Source of the DNA: Arenicella xantha
Lineage (GTDB): Bacteria > Pseudomonadota > Gammaproteobacteria > Arenicellales > Arenicellaceae
Direction: 5' to 3'
NCBI RefSeq assembly: GCF_003315245.1
Contig: NZ_QNRT01000002.1
Location: forward strand, 239,245 to 303,244
Length of the DNA stretch: 64,000 nt
Shown here: one piece after another, positions 1 through 9,038 of the stretch
Numbering within the stretch: the stretch's first letter is position 1
How the letters are laid out: every line of letters begins with the position of its first letter
The notes under the pieces: model-generated
What the model was told of the DNA's origin: nothing
Seen by the model: the letters and a program-made list of their open reading frames with translations, nothing else
The model's database searches: none
Translations under genes and position numbers: made by a program

Positions 1-1
1 T

Positions 2-262
2 AACACACCAATTATCCCGGATGGCCACGTTGCTAGCCAAGACGAGCTAATTGCTGCGCAAAACGCGGTTAAGGCGTTCCAAGAACGAAACCTAAGCTTC
101 TTACTTTGCCTTGATGAACAGCGCGCGGCATTGACCCCAGAAGCCGAAGGCAACGAAGAAAAAATGGCCGCATTTAAACAGGCTGAAGATGACGCAATTG
201 AACTCGAAAAGTCAGTTGCGAATGAGTTCAATACGGCGCGTAAAGCCTTCATGGCGCGTTAA
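2..262 (+). CDS. C-terminal part of an unknown protein (5' end outside window)
   Basis: An open frame enters from the left edge and stops at a TAA ending at 262, giving 86 visible residues. The visible part starts with a Pro/Ile-rich stretch containing PDGHVAS, followed by a charged, mostly helical region rich in Ala, Glu and Lys (AAQNAVKAF, AEDDAIELEKSV) and one Cys in LLCLD. It resembles small conserved proteins with a P-DG-AS-E-AAQ-VK-F pattern of unknown function. I do not assign a role. A strong terminator follows about 85 bases downstream, consistent with this being the last gene of its transcript. Confidence 0.55.
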   Translation, partial: NTPIIPDGHVASQDELIAAQNAVKAFQERNLSFLLCLDEQRAALTPEAEGNEEKMAAFKQAEDDAIELEKSVANEFNTARKAFMAR

Positions 263-344
263 AGGTAGTTATGCTAATAGGTAGGTAAGGTAGCTCGTTA
301 GGCGATCGCCCTACCATCAGTGGACTAGCCCCGATTAACAATTT

Positions 345-380
345 AAAAAGGCGTACCGTGATTACGGTACGCCTTTTTTT
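345..380. terminator. Rho-independent terminator, probably bidirectional
   Basis: A 10-bp perfect stem (350-359 with 364-373) around a 4-base loop is preceded by five A and followed by seven T. It lies between the plus-strand partial gene ending at 262 and the minus-strand pckG stop at 438, and the A and T flanks suit termination from both sides. Confidence 0.9.
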
Positions 381-437
381 ATACTACTGATAGTTAACAT
401 CGTTGAGATAGCACTGCCTCAACGATGCTAGCAACTA

Positions 438-2183
438 CTAGCTCGCTAAAGCAGCCTTAACAAGTTCATGCTGCGCTTTGAGCTTAGCCGGCAAACGATC
501 GCCAAAGCTGGCCAAATACTCGCCAAATTCATCCATTTCTTGTCGCCACTGCTCAGGCTCGATCGAAATCAGCGACTGCCAGACGGCTGGGTCGATACCT
601 AAATCATCAATATTCAGCCCTTCAGCGTTCGGCAAATAGCCAATAGGTGTTTCGTCTGCATCGACTTCGCCCTTGCAGCGCTTAATAATCCACTCAAGCA
701 CGCGCAAATTATCACCAAAACCAGGCCAAAGAAAATCACCGTCCTCATTCTGCCGAAACCAATTCACGTGAAACACCTTTGGCAATTTATCTAGGCGCTC
801 AGAGAAACTCAACCAATGCCCCCAATAATCAGCGAAGTTATATCCACAAAACGGTTTCATCGCCATCGGATCACGTCGCACAACACCAACCTTTCCAGTC
901 GCAGCCGCAGTCGTTTCTGATGCCACGCTGGCACCGACTAATACGCCGTGCTCCCAAGATTTAGCTTGATAAACAAGCGGTGCAAGTTCGCGTCTACGAC
1001 CGCCGAAAATAATCGCGGATATAGGCACGCCATCAGGTGCTTCAGCCAGCGATGAATAGGCTCGATTTTCAGTCGCGGCCACCGTAAAACGTGAGTTTGG
1101 ATGCGCCGCAGGACCATTGCTAGATTGATAGGCATCGCCCTTCCAGTCAATGCTTGGCACGCCCTCTTTCTTGTCTTCCCACCAAGGTTGACCATCTGCG
1201 GTTTGCGCCACATTGGTGAAAATGGTGTTTCGTTGAATCATGTCGAAGGCATTGCGATTAGTCTTGGCATTGGTACCCGGCACTACGCCAAAATACCCAG
1301 CCTCTGGATTAATTGCGCGCAACTGACCATCGTCACCTGGATGCAACCACGCAATGTCGTCGCCCAATGTCCAAATTTTCCAATCCTTATATTCCTCTGG
1401 CGGAATCAACATGGCAAGATTGGTTTTTCCGCAGGCTGAGGGGAATGCCGCTGCAATATAGTGAATCTCGCCGGCCGGGCTTTCTAAGCCCAAGATCAAC
1501 ATATGTTCGGCTAACCAGCCTTCGTCTTTAGCTTGCCAACTAGCGATACGTAAGGCGTGACATTTCTTACCAAGCAATGCATTGCCACCATAGCCCGAAC
1601 CATAACTCATAATGCTGAGTTCTTGCGGGAAGTGCATGATGAAACGGCGCTCTGGGTCTAACTCACCGATAGAATGCAAACCTTTAACAAAGCCGCCCTC
1701 TTGCTCGATTCTGGCTAACGCCGCTGCGCCCATCCGAGTCATCAATTTCATATTGATAACGACGTAAGGACTGTCGGTTATTTCAACACCGCAGCGCGAG
1801 TAAGGTGAGTCAATGGGGCCCATACAATACGGCACAACGTACATCGTTCGACCCTGCATACAGCCGTCGAACAAAGCATTCATTTTCGCCTTTGCATCGG
1901 CAATCGGCATCCAGTTATTGTTGTCACCAACAGTGTCTGGCGCGTCAGTACAGATATACGTAAGATGTTCAACCCGCGCAACATCCTGCGGGTCAGAGAG
2001 ATGTAGATAACAATTTGGATGTGTCTCAGGGTTAAGCGACGACAACGTGCCGTCTTCCAACATCATATCAATAATATGTTGGTACTCTGAATCACTGCCA
2101 TCACACCAAACAATTTCTTGCGGTTGTGTTTGCGCAGCAACGGTAGACACCCAATTTGCCAATTCTTGATTTTTCGTGGTCAT
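438..2183 (-). CDS. pckG: Phosphoenolpyruvate carboxykinase (GTP)
   Basis: This cytosolic enzyme interconverts oxaloacetate plus GTP with phosphoenolpyruvate, CO2 and GDP, the entry step of gluconeogenesis. The 581 residues match the GTP-dependent family (about 600) rather than the ATP-dependent PckA (about 540). Family marks are the SYGSGYGGNALLGKKC stretch (about 193-208), the nucleotide-binding P-loop FPSACGKTNLAM (247-258) whose Cys is the typical hyper-reactive residue, and, near the C-terminus, CGYNFADYWGHWL and HVNWFRQ. The ATG at 2183 has only a weak ribosome-binding site. It stands alone and ends against the terminator at 345-380. Most gammaproteobacteria use the ATP enzyme, so the GTP form is mildly notable. 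Confidence 0.96.
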   Translation of the reverse strand: MTTKNQELANWVSTVAAQTQPQEIVWCDGSDSEYQHIIDMMLEDGTLSSLNPETHPNCYLHLSDPQDVARVEHLTYICTDAPDTVGDNNNWMPIADAKAKMNALFDGCMQGRTMYVVPYCMGPIDSPYSRCGVEITDSPYVVINMKLMTRMGAAALARIEQEGGFVKGLHSIGELDPERRFIMHFPQELSIMSYGSGYGGNALLGKKCHALRIASWQAKDEGWLAEHMLILGLESPAGEIHYIAAAFPSACGKTNLAMLIPPEEYKDWKIWTLGDDIAWLHPGDDGQLRAINPEAGYFGVVPGTNAKTNRNAFDMIQRNTIFTNVAQTADGQPWWEDKKEGVPSIDWKGDAYQSSNGPAAHPNSRFTVAATENRAYSSLAEAPDGVPISAIIFGGRRRELAPLVYQAKSWEHGVLVGASVASETTAAATGKVGVVRRDPMAMKPFCGYNFADYWGHWLSFSERLDKLPKVFHVNWFRQNEDGDFLWPGFGDNLRVLEWIIKRCKGEVDADETPIGYLPNAEGLNIDDLGIDPAVWQSLISIEPEQWRQEMDEFGEYLASFGDRLPAKLKAQHELVKAALAS

Positions 2184-2435
2184 AATCAGCGATTTGGTTG
2201 GGTTTCAGGATTGTCTTGGTACGCTTTTTTTACGCGAACAATGCTCCCACTAGAGGGGATCCCGAGGAAGTGATATTCCTTGCTGGCACGTGTTGGTTGC
2301 CGAGGATTGCACAAAGCTGACGTTGTACCTATTTTTGTCAGCAGGAGTCTAACAATCAGGCACGTCGTTGCCTAGTGCTAAGCGCAATTACTCGGTATTC
2401 ATCCTAAAAATTCGAGGCACCGCAGGCACCAGATA

Positions 2436-4295
2436 CTAATAACCTTTGCTCGGTACCCGCAAGCGCTGTCCAACCTGAATAATCGACGAGCGTTGCAGTC
2501 GATTTGCATCCAGCAACGCACTGCATCGAACACCGTATATATCGGCAATTCCGCAAGGAGTTTGACCTCGCAATACAGTGTGCCAACTATTAGCTGAACT
2601 AACACGAACTTGTTGGCCCACCTTAATCACACTGCGAGTTGTTAAACCGTTAACCGCGAGAAATTCCGCGCAACGCATTCCAAACCGTTCAGCGATAGCA
2701 CATGACGTATCCCCTCGCTTAACGCGATAACTCTGCACCTTGGCATCACTTGATGCGGATGCCGAAGACGCCATTGTCGATGACGTCTCAACCGCGGGAG
2801 ACCTAGATGATTTAGCCACTGAAATACCGCCGGTTGCGGTAGGCACCTTAATTCGATCACCGACATAGATAGTGCCCATTTTGTTTAGCCGGTTTAACTG
2901 CACCAACTTGCGACAGGACGCTCGATATTGCTCAGCAATACCACAAGCCGTTTGCCCGCTGCGAACCCGATGCCAGACGAAACCGGGCCGCTCAGTCTCC
3001 CTAGGCAACGCATTCATCTTATCAATTGACGCCGTCCAATTCGCATTAGTGTTCGGTAAACGTAATGGATACCCTTTAGGTATCAACGCTTTGTGCTCCC
3101 AAATTACTCTTTTTAGCGCCGGATTCAACTTTTTCAGCGTAGCCGCATCAACGTTAAGCTGTTGAGCCACGCGTTTAACCGAGGTAGCTCTCGTAAGCTC
3201 AACTGTACTAGAAGCTAGATCTTGGTCGGAATCAGGCGCTTGAATAACACCAAAGAATTTTTCACTATTTTTTGCCACATGACGAGCAGCTAAAAAGCTC
3301 GCATAAAAATTCTTAACCGCGGTTTGAAAACTTGGCGATTTATACTCGACCAATAGTCGCTCGTAGTCCAGCCCGACTTGCTTAATTGCCCGCTGCATTC
3401 CGCGAACCCCATAGTTATAGGAGGTAATGACGAATGGATTCAGGTCTTTCGCAACTACGCTGTGACCGTTCTCAAAGGCTGTCTCACTTAAGTTGTCAAC
3501 GCTGTTACGAAAACACAAGGCTGCCGCAAACGTGGCGGCAGTCGGGTCATAGCGTTGATCTACCTTGGCATCAACAGTAAGGCCGAGCGTACGCCCCGTG
3601 CTTGGCATAATTTGCCACAATCCAGCGGCGCCAACGTGCGACAAAGCTTCAGGATTAAAAGCCGATTCAACAAACGGTAGATATTGCAGTTCAGGAGTCA
3701 GGTTCTGCCCCTTTAGAGCCTCTAATATTGTCGGCTGATATCGAACGTACTGGGTTAATGCTTCGCGCATTCTGTCTTTGTTACCAGACTGACAACGAAT
3801 CCGCCCTGCCGCTGCACGCACTTCGCTAACCGACTCTCCCACAAACAACGAGTGTAAGAACTGCTCGCTGTCGCTCAAGGTTTGATCTTTGCTTAATTTG
3901 CTTGCCAAATTCTCAAGGTCGCGTTTTAACCTGCTCCGTTCTCGATAAATAGAGTCCCCTTTGCGCGAGCGCCTGCAGCCCTCCTCACGCTTAACAGTCG
4001 AGTAAACTCGATGTGGATTGTCTTTATCGTGGAACACGGCGGTACCTGTATCCCAACGACTAAATACCTCAACCCAAAAGGCCACACGAGGCATTAGCGA
4101 AGTTGGGCAGGAAAAAGTTTCATCACACTGTAATTCATACACGCCAACTGGAGTAAGCAGTGGCGTTGATGCGCGTGCAGCACTAACACCAAACAACACC
4201 AATAGTGTCGCGGCGGCAAGCGTGATGATGGCAGATGGGCTTGGAGCAACAGGCTTCGCGCACCGCACTCTTTGAACTACTTGTACTACTCGCAC
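2436..4295 (-). CDS. Secreted lytic transglycosylase with three cysteine-paired LysM repeats (MltD-like)
   Basis: Predicted to cleave peptidoglycan glycan strands in the periplasm, forming 1,6-anhydro-MurNAc ends. About residue 22-43 is a hydrophobic signal/anchor. The SLT domain spans roughly 185-350 with the catalytic Glu in FVESAFNPEA (E211, numbered from the TTG at 4298) and the family block GAAGLWQIMPSTGR (223-236). A degenerate LysM-like linker (366-413) is followed by three LysM repeats at about 442-485, 524-566 and 572-615. Each carries a Cys pair exactly ten residues apart (452/462, 533/543, 582/592), suggesting one disulfide per repeat. GTG at 4295 is chosen because GGAG lies six bases upstream; TTG at 4298 is possible. 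The family is well supported; the substrate detail is inferred. Confidence 0.9.
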   Translation of the reverse strand: MRVVQVVQRVRCAKPVAPSPSAIITLAAATLLVLFGVSAARASTPLLTPVGVYELQCDETFSCPTSLMPRVAFWVEVFSRWDTGTAVFHDKDNPHRVYSTVKREEGCRRSRKGDSIYRERSRLKRDLENLASKLSKDQTLSDSEQFLHSLFVGESVSEVRAAAGRIRCQSGNKDRMREALTQYVRYQPTILEALKGQNLTPELQYLPFVESAFNPEALSHVGAAGLWQIMPSTGRTLGLTVDAKVDQRYDPTAATFAAALCFRNSVDNLSETAFENGHSVVAKDLNPFVITSYNYGVRGMQRAIKQVGLDYERLLVEYKSPSFQTAVKNFYASFLAARHVAKNSEKFFGVIQAPDSDQDLASSTVELTRATSVKRVAQQLNVDAATLKKLNPALKRVIWEHKALIPKGYPLRLPNTNANWTASIDKMNALPRETERPGFVWHRVRSGQTACGIAEQYRASCRKLVQLNRLNKMGTIYVGDRIKVPTATGGISVAKSSRSPAVETSSTMASSASASSDAKVQSYRVKRGDTSCAIAERFGMRCAEFLAVNGLTTRSVIKVGQQVRVSSANSWHTVLRGQTPCGIADIYGVRCSALLDANRLQRSSIIQVGQRLRVPSKGY

Positions 4296-4298
4296 CAA

Positions 4299-4710
4299 TT
4301 ACTCCGCCTCATTCTATTGTTTTAATTTTTCTAGGTTAGTAATTTACCAACCTGACCTTGCGCAAAATATGTGCGCTAATTTGCACCATCCGAGTGCGCT
4401 TCGATAATACCCATAGAAGGCCGACGTTTACATCATTATTGCTAACAATTTAACCAAGATGACGTTAATCGAAAAATGTGAGCTTACCGCTTAATCAATA
4501 TTCATCAGCATCACATTTAGCACTATGGCGCCTGATAAAATAGCTTTCTGATGCGAGCCTGACACAACACACCGCATGAAGATCGTGGCGATTATCCGTA
4601 TCAGCGCTCTCCGCCTGAGTAAGCGCTATTACAGTGAGTGGCGAACCTGTAGTTAGGGTCGATCAATCAGGACTTTACAAACAAGCACACGCTAAATAGG
4701 ACACACCACA
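4299..4710. other. Divergent intergenic region
   Basis: This 412-base spacer separates the minus-strand lytic transglycosylase from the plus-strand DUF2878 gene and must hold both promoters. I see a GGAG-type ribosome-binding site next to the transglycosylase start and AGGA nine bases before the ATG at 4711. No convincing -35/-10 pair, tRNA, repeat or small ORF was found. Confidence 0.5.
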
Positions 4711-5238
4711 ATGAACAACTTATTTCGATGGTCCACGCTGATTAATGCCAGCCTATTTCAAGCCACTTGGTTTGCCTGTGTTTTGGGTAGCGCTAAAGGT
4801 CTATTGTGGCCAGCTTTCGCATGCTGCGCTGCACTCGCCTCGTATCAATTGCATAATAAACGCCGAGTTGAGAGCGACCTGCAATTGGTCGCGCTAAGTG
4901 TCTTACTCGGGTTGATGGTGGATACCTTGTGGCTTCAGCTAGGGTTCTTACAATTTACCGACCCACGCCCTGTCACGGCCATGTCGCCGGCCTGGATTAT
5001 GCTCTTGTGGGTTGGTTTTGCGCTGACCATCAATCACTCTTTGTCGTGGATCAACGCTCACCCTTTACTCCCGGCGGTGTTAGGCGGGATCGGCGGCCCG
5101 CTCTCGTACCTTGCTGGTGAACGACTTGGCGCAGTGACATTCACCACCAATGTTACCGCCTTAATGATCTATATCGGCATTGCTTGGGCTATTTCCTTAA
5201 CTTTGTTAGCGTTGGTAGCAAAAGACAAACAAAATTGA
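4711..5238 (+). CDS. DUF2878 family inner-membrane protein
   Basis: A 175-residue, strongly hydrophobic protein with about five or six membrane segments separated by short polar loops (QLHNKRRVES near 47-56, DPRPVTAMSP near 85-94). The arrangement, including the conserved LGLMVDTLWLQLG block and GGPLSYLAGERLGAV near residues 130-145, fits the DUF2878 family, whose function is unknown. It precedes the DAHP synthase gene by 84 bases on the same strand and may be cotranscribed with it. No catalytic residues can be named. Confidence 0.8.
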   Translation: MNNLFRWSTLINASLFQATWFACVLGSAKGLLWPAFACCAALASYQLHNKRRVESDLQLVALSVLLGLMVDTLWLQLGFLQFTDPRPVTAMSPAWIMLLWVGFALTINHSLSWINAHPLLPAVLGGIGGPLSYLAGERLGAVTFTTNVTALMIYIGIAWAISLTLLALVAKDKQN

Positions 5239-5322
5239 CTATGTCGCCGGCTTGCTGTGCCATCACACAACATTCTATGGTTAAATAGCAGCAAGTAGTC
5301 ATCCTAACCCCCTGCTGGACCC

Positions 5323-6396
5323 ATGAGTCTCGAAAACACAAATATCGCCAACCTTGAACGGTTGGTTACTCCCGTTGAATTTAAAAAACGGTTACCTCTT
5401 ACCCCGCAAATTGCGTCACATGTTGAAGCCAGTCGCCAGACTGTTCGAGATATTTTGGATCGCAAGGATCAACGACTGTTCGTGGTAGTAGGCCCCTGTT
5501 CGGTGCACGACACGAAGGCAGCTATTGAATATGCCTCACGCCTTAAGCTTTTGGCTGACGAATTAGCGGACGATTTATTTATTTTGATGCGCGTGTATTT
5601 CGAGAAACCGCGTACCACCGTTGGTTGGAAAGGTTTGATCAACGACCCCTATCTTGATGGCAGCTTTCAAATCGAAAAAGGCATGTCCATAGGTCGCGAG
5701 TTGATGTTAAAGATCAATGAAATTGGTTTACCCATAGCTAACGAAGCACTCGACCCTATTTCACCGCAATATATGCAAGACCTAATTACTTGGTCGGCAA
5801 TCGGCGCGCGGACTACCGAATCACAAACTCACCGAGAAATGGCCAGCGGCTTGTCGGTGCCAATTGGCTTCAAGAATGGTACCGATGGCTCGCTCGGCGT
5901 GGCAATTAATGCTCTGCAGTCAGTCAGTAACGGCCATAGTTTTTTAGGTATTGACCCAGAAGGTAAGGTGTCGATCGTGCACTCCTCAGGCAACCAGTAT
6001 TCACATATCGTGCTGCGAGGCGGTGGCGGCAAACAAAACTACGACTCAGTCAATGTACGGTTAACCGAACGAGCTTTACGCGAAAACCAACTTCCGATCA
6101 ACATTATGGTGGATTGTAGTCACGCGAATTCGAATAAAGACCCTGAACTACAGCCATTAGTACTGGACAATATTACCCAGCAAATTCTTGAAGGAAATCA
6201 AAGCATTGTGGGAGTAATGCTGGAAAGCCATCTAATCGCTGGCAGTCAAAAACTCGGTGACGATAAGTCTCAACTCGAATATGGCAAGTCCATCACTGAT
6301 GGCTGTATCGGCTGGGAAACAACCGAAGAGTGCTTAAGGCAAATGGCGCAGAAGCTGCGCCATTTCAAAAAGTCAGTTAGCCAAAACTACGTATAA
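5323..6396 (+). CDS. aroG: 3-deoxy-7-phosphoheptulonate (DAHP) synthase, class I
   Basis: Catalyses the first step of the shikimate pathway, condensing phosphoenolpyruvate with erythrose 4-phosphate in the cytosol. At 357 residues it has the standard class I AroF/G/H length. Visible signatures are VVGPCSVHD (55-63, with the metal-binding Cys), the substrate loop FEKPRTTVGWKGL (93-105) and the late MVDCSHANS motif. Which aromatic amino acid inhibits it cannot be decided from sequence alone, so the aroG label is nominal within the AroF/G/H group. Its last 20 bases overlap the 3' end of the convergent transporter gene, so no terminator fits between them. Confidence 0.95.
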   Translation: MSLENTNIANLERLVTPVEFKKRLPLTPQIASHVEASRQTVRDILDRKDQRLFVVVGPCSVHDTKAAIEYASRLKLLADELADDLFILMRVYFEKPRTTVGWKGLINDPYLDGSFQIEKGMSIGRELMLKINEIGLPIANEALDPISPQYMQDLITWSAIGARTTESQTHREMASGLSVPIGFKNGTDGSLGVAINALQSVSNGHSFLGIDPEGKVSIVHSSGNQYSHIVLRGGGGKQNYDSVNVRLTERALRENQLPINIMVDCSHANSNKDPELQPLVLDNITQQILEGNQSIVGVMLESHLIAGSQKLGDDKSQLEYGKSITDGCIGWETTEECLRQMAQKLRHFKKSVSQNYV

Positions 6397-7714
6397 GCAG
6401 CGCAACCACAATAAGCGGACACACGAATCGCACGTAGTTAGGCCAAATTTTCCAGAACAGGGTACGCTCCAGATGCGGGCTACCCTGTTTAAGTTCGGTC
6501 AAAAGCTGGTCACGACGCCAAATCCATCCGACGAAGATACAAAACAATATTCCTACCAATGGCTCACTGAATTCAGTCGCAATTCGTACTACCCAGTCGA
6601 ACAACCAAGAAGCGTTCAACACAATCACAACGCTAAACGCAAAGATTGCCATTCCGACGACCCAAGCGGCTTTTTTACGATTCATGCTACGACTATCAGT
6701 GGCGTATGCTACCGGTACTTCGAGCATCGAAATTGATGAAGTTAAAGCGGCGATACTCATTAAGGCAAAGAACACCAACGCCACCATAGACCCAGCACCG
6801 CCCATCGTGTCGAACAGAGAAGGCAGCACGTTGAAAATGAGACGTCCACTTTCAATCAGATTACCCGCTTCGTCGTAAATCACCACGCCATTATGCTGCG
6901 CTACATACATGGCCGGAATAACCAACATGCCAGCTAACACCGCGATACCGATATCCATACCAGCCACCGTTGCACCAAGCTTTGGCAAGTTTTCAGTCTT
7001 ACTTATGTAAGATCCGTAAACCATCATTGTGCCAACGCCCAGTGATAACGAGAAGAATGCTTGACTAAGCGCATCCATCACTAAGCCGGGCTCTAGAACC
7101 TTGGAAAAATCAGGTTGCAGATACACTTTCCAACCTTCAGCGGCACCTGGTTGCATAGCGATATAGACAATCAACGCCACGATCAGGAGAATCAATACGG
7201 GCATTAGTCGAGTAGACCACTTTTCAATACCGCTAGCCACGCCGTTGGCGACAATTCCTATTGTCAGCACATAGAATACAGCACTAAAAAGAACGCTCCG
7301 AGTTATAGACTCGCTCACCAACCATGAATCAGAGACACCGATGATTTGCGCGGCAGCACCAACCCCATGAGCAATCATCCAACCGGCGACAATGGCGTAA
7401 AAACTGAGTATTAAACTAGCAGTTAACATTCCCCAATAGCCGGTCATAAACGCCAAAGGACGAAATGCTGAAGAGCTGACCGCCGCCACTGACCGAACCG
7501 TATCAGCCTTCGCGTAACGACCAATAACCAGCTCTGCCATCAAAATGGGATACGCTAATAAGAAGGTAAGAATGATATAGGTGAAAACAAATGCTCCACC
7601 GCCATTCGATGCAACTTTAATTGGGAAGCCCCAAATATTCCCCAAGCCAATTGCCGAACCAGATGCGGCTAATACAAACGCTGTGCGTGAACTAAACTCT
7701 CCTCGTGCAGCCAT
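6377..7714 (-). CDS. Sodium-dependent transporter of the NSS (SNF/LeuT) family
   Basis: Predicted Na+-coupled amino acid symporter of the inner membrane. The 445 residues contain about eleven hydrophobic segments, and the N-terminal hallmark GSAIGLGNIWGFP (residues 19-31), the unwound first helix that binds Na+ and substrate in LeuT-type proteins, is intact. The length is typical for bacterial members. It lies between a DAHP synthase and an aspartate/aromatic aminotransferase gene on the same strand as the latter (78-base gap), so an aromatic amino acid such as tyrosine or tryptophan is a reasonable substrate guess; known bacterial NSS members include tyrosine and tryptophan carriers. The substrate is inference only. 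Confidence 0.93.
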   Translation of the reverse strand: MAARGEFSSRTAFVLAASGSAIGLGNIWGFPIKVASNGGGAFVFTYIILTFLLAYPILMAELVIGRYAKADTVRSVAAVSSSAFRPLAFMTGYWGMLTASLILSFYAIVAGWMIAHGVGAAAQIIGVSDSWLVSESITRSVLFSAVFYVLTIGIVANGVASGIEKWSTRLMPVLILLIVALIVYIAMQPGAAEGWKVYLQPDFSKVLEPGLVMDALSQAFFSLSLGVGTMMVYGSYISKTENLPKLGATVAGMDIGIAVLAGMLVIPAMYVAQHNGVVIYDEAGNLIESGRLIFNVLPSLFDTMGGAGSMVALVFFALMSIAALTSSISMLEVPVAYATDSRSMNRKKAAWVVGMAIFAFSVVIVLNASWLFDWVVRIATEFSEPLVGILFCIFVGWIWRRDQLLTELKQGSPHLERTLFWKIWPNYVRFVCPLIVVALLIRSFG

Positions 7715-7792
7715 CTTCTCTCCTAAATCATTCTTATTGTAATTGTAATTTTTCTCTCAGCTAGCGCCCAGCGAGTGCTGCATAGTTAATCG

Positions 7793-8989
7793 CTAACGAG
7801 ACAAGACTTCGGATACCCGATCAATAATTATCGGAAGGTTTTCTTGTGATAATCCAGCGACATTGATACGTGTACTGTCGAGCAAATAAATACCGAATTC
7901 TGAGCGCAACGCATGCACTACCTCAAGTGGTATGCCCAGATAACAGAACATGCCTTTGCTCTCAGCCACAAAGCTAAAATCAATACGCGACTGAGCCTGA
8001 TTTAAACCTTCGGCTAGCTCAAGACGCAAGCGATTCATTCGCAGCCTTACCTGCTCTAATTCAGTCTTCCATTCACTGGTAAGTTCGGGGTCACTCAATA
8101 ATAGTCCAACAATTCCGCCACCATGGTACGGCGACATACTGTAAGAACTGCGCGCTGCAGTAAGAATATGAGATTTGGCCGCTAAGGTGGTCTGTGGGTC
8201 TTGTGTAATGACCATTACCGCGCCAATTCGTTCACGATATAACCCAAAATTCTTCGAACAAGATGCCGCTACCAATACCTCGGGTAAGCGCTTAACCGCT
8301 TCGCGCACGCCATAAGCATCCTCGGCTAAGCCATCACCGAAACCTTGGTAGGCCACATCAATGAACGGTGTTAATTGACGCTCGGCGAGAACGCTAATTA
8401 CTTGATCCCATTGCGCCGGACTTATGTCCGCACCGGTTGGGTTATGACAACAACCGTGCAACAGCACCACATCGCCCACCGGGATCGCCTGAAGCGATTC
8501 CAACATAGCCGTGAAATCAACTGAGTGGGTCTCGGCACTGTAGTAGCTATATTTCTCTAATGTCAGGCCAGCGCTTTGCAGCAACGGATAATGATTAGCC
8601 CATGTCGGATCACTAACCCACAACGTGACATTTTGCTTGGCATGACTCAATAACTCAGCGCCCATTCGTAATGCCCCACAACCACCGGGAGTCATGACAG
8701 CTGCAACACGGTCTTGTAATTGCTCGCTAAGCTCATCGCCGAGCAACAGTCGTGTCATGTGCTCTAAAAATGATGGATCACCAGCCTGCGGGGCATATGA
8801 TTTAGTATTCTGAGCGGCTAATAACTGCTGCTCAGCTTTTTTGACTGCGGTGAATATTGGCGTCAAACCTTGGGCATTCTGATAGACACCAATCGACAAA
8901 TTAATTTTGTCTGCATTGTCGTCCTGCTGAAAAGTCTGATTGAGTCCAAGTATCGGATCGGGCGGCAATATATCTAGTTGTCCAAACAT
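7793..8989 (-). CDS. tyrB: Aspartate/aromatic amino acid aminotransferase (class I, PLP)
   Basis: Transfers amino groups between aspartate or aromatic amino acids and 2-oxo acids; with DAHP synthase nearby, the last step of tyrosine/phenylalanine synthesis is a likely duty. The 398 residues align with the AspC/TyrB group: the N-terminal ILPPDPILGL, the GCCHNPTG motif (N183), the D211-containing DVAYQGFGDG and the PLP lysine K246 in SCSKNFGLYRERIGA. The conserved Arg binding the substrate carboxylate is seen near the C-terminus (DSTRINVAGL). TyrB versus AspC specificity cannot be separated from sequence, so the symbol is tentative. Confidence 0.9.
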   Translation of the reverse strand: MFGQLDILPPDPILGLNQTFQQDDNADKINLSIGVYQNAQGLTPIFTAVKKAEQQLLAAQNTKSYAPQAGDPSFLEHMTRLLLGDELSEQLQDRVAAVMTPGGCGALRMGAELLSHAKQNVTLWVSDPTWANHYPLLQSAGLTLEKYSYYSAETHSVDFTAMLESLQAIPVGDVVLLHGCCHNPTGADISPAQWDQVISVLAERQLTPFIDVAYQGFGDGLAEDAYGVREAVKRLPEVLVAASCSKNFGLYRERIGAVMVITQDPQTTLAAKSHILTAARSSYSMSPYHGGGIVGLLLSDPELTSEWKTELEQVRLRMNRLRLELAEGLNQAQSRIDFSFVAESKGMFCYLGIPLEVVHALRSEFGIYLLDSTRINVAGLSQENLPIIIDRVSEVLSR

Positions 8990-9038
8990 TGTTTCAGTTG
9001 CTCAAAGGAAAAAGTATAAACAGGAAACCGTCTACGTA

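Noticed and set aside
1101-1439. 112-codon plus-strand frame opposite pckG
   Set aside because: Antisense shadow of pckG; the minus-strand frame encodes a complete, motif-rich enzyme.
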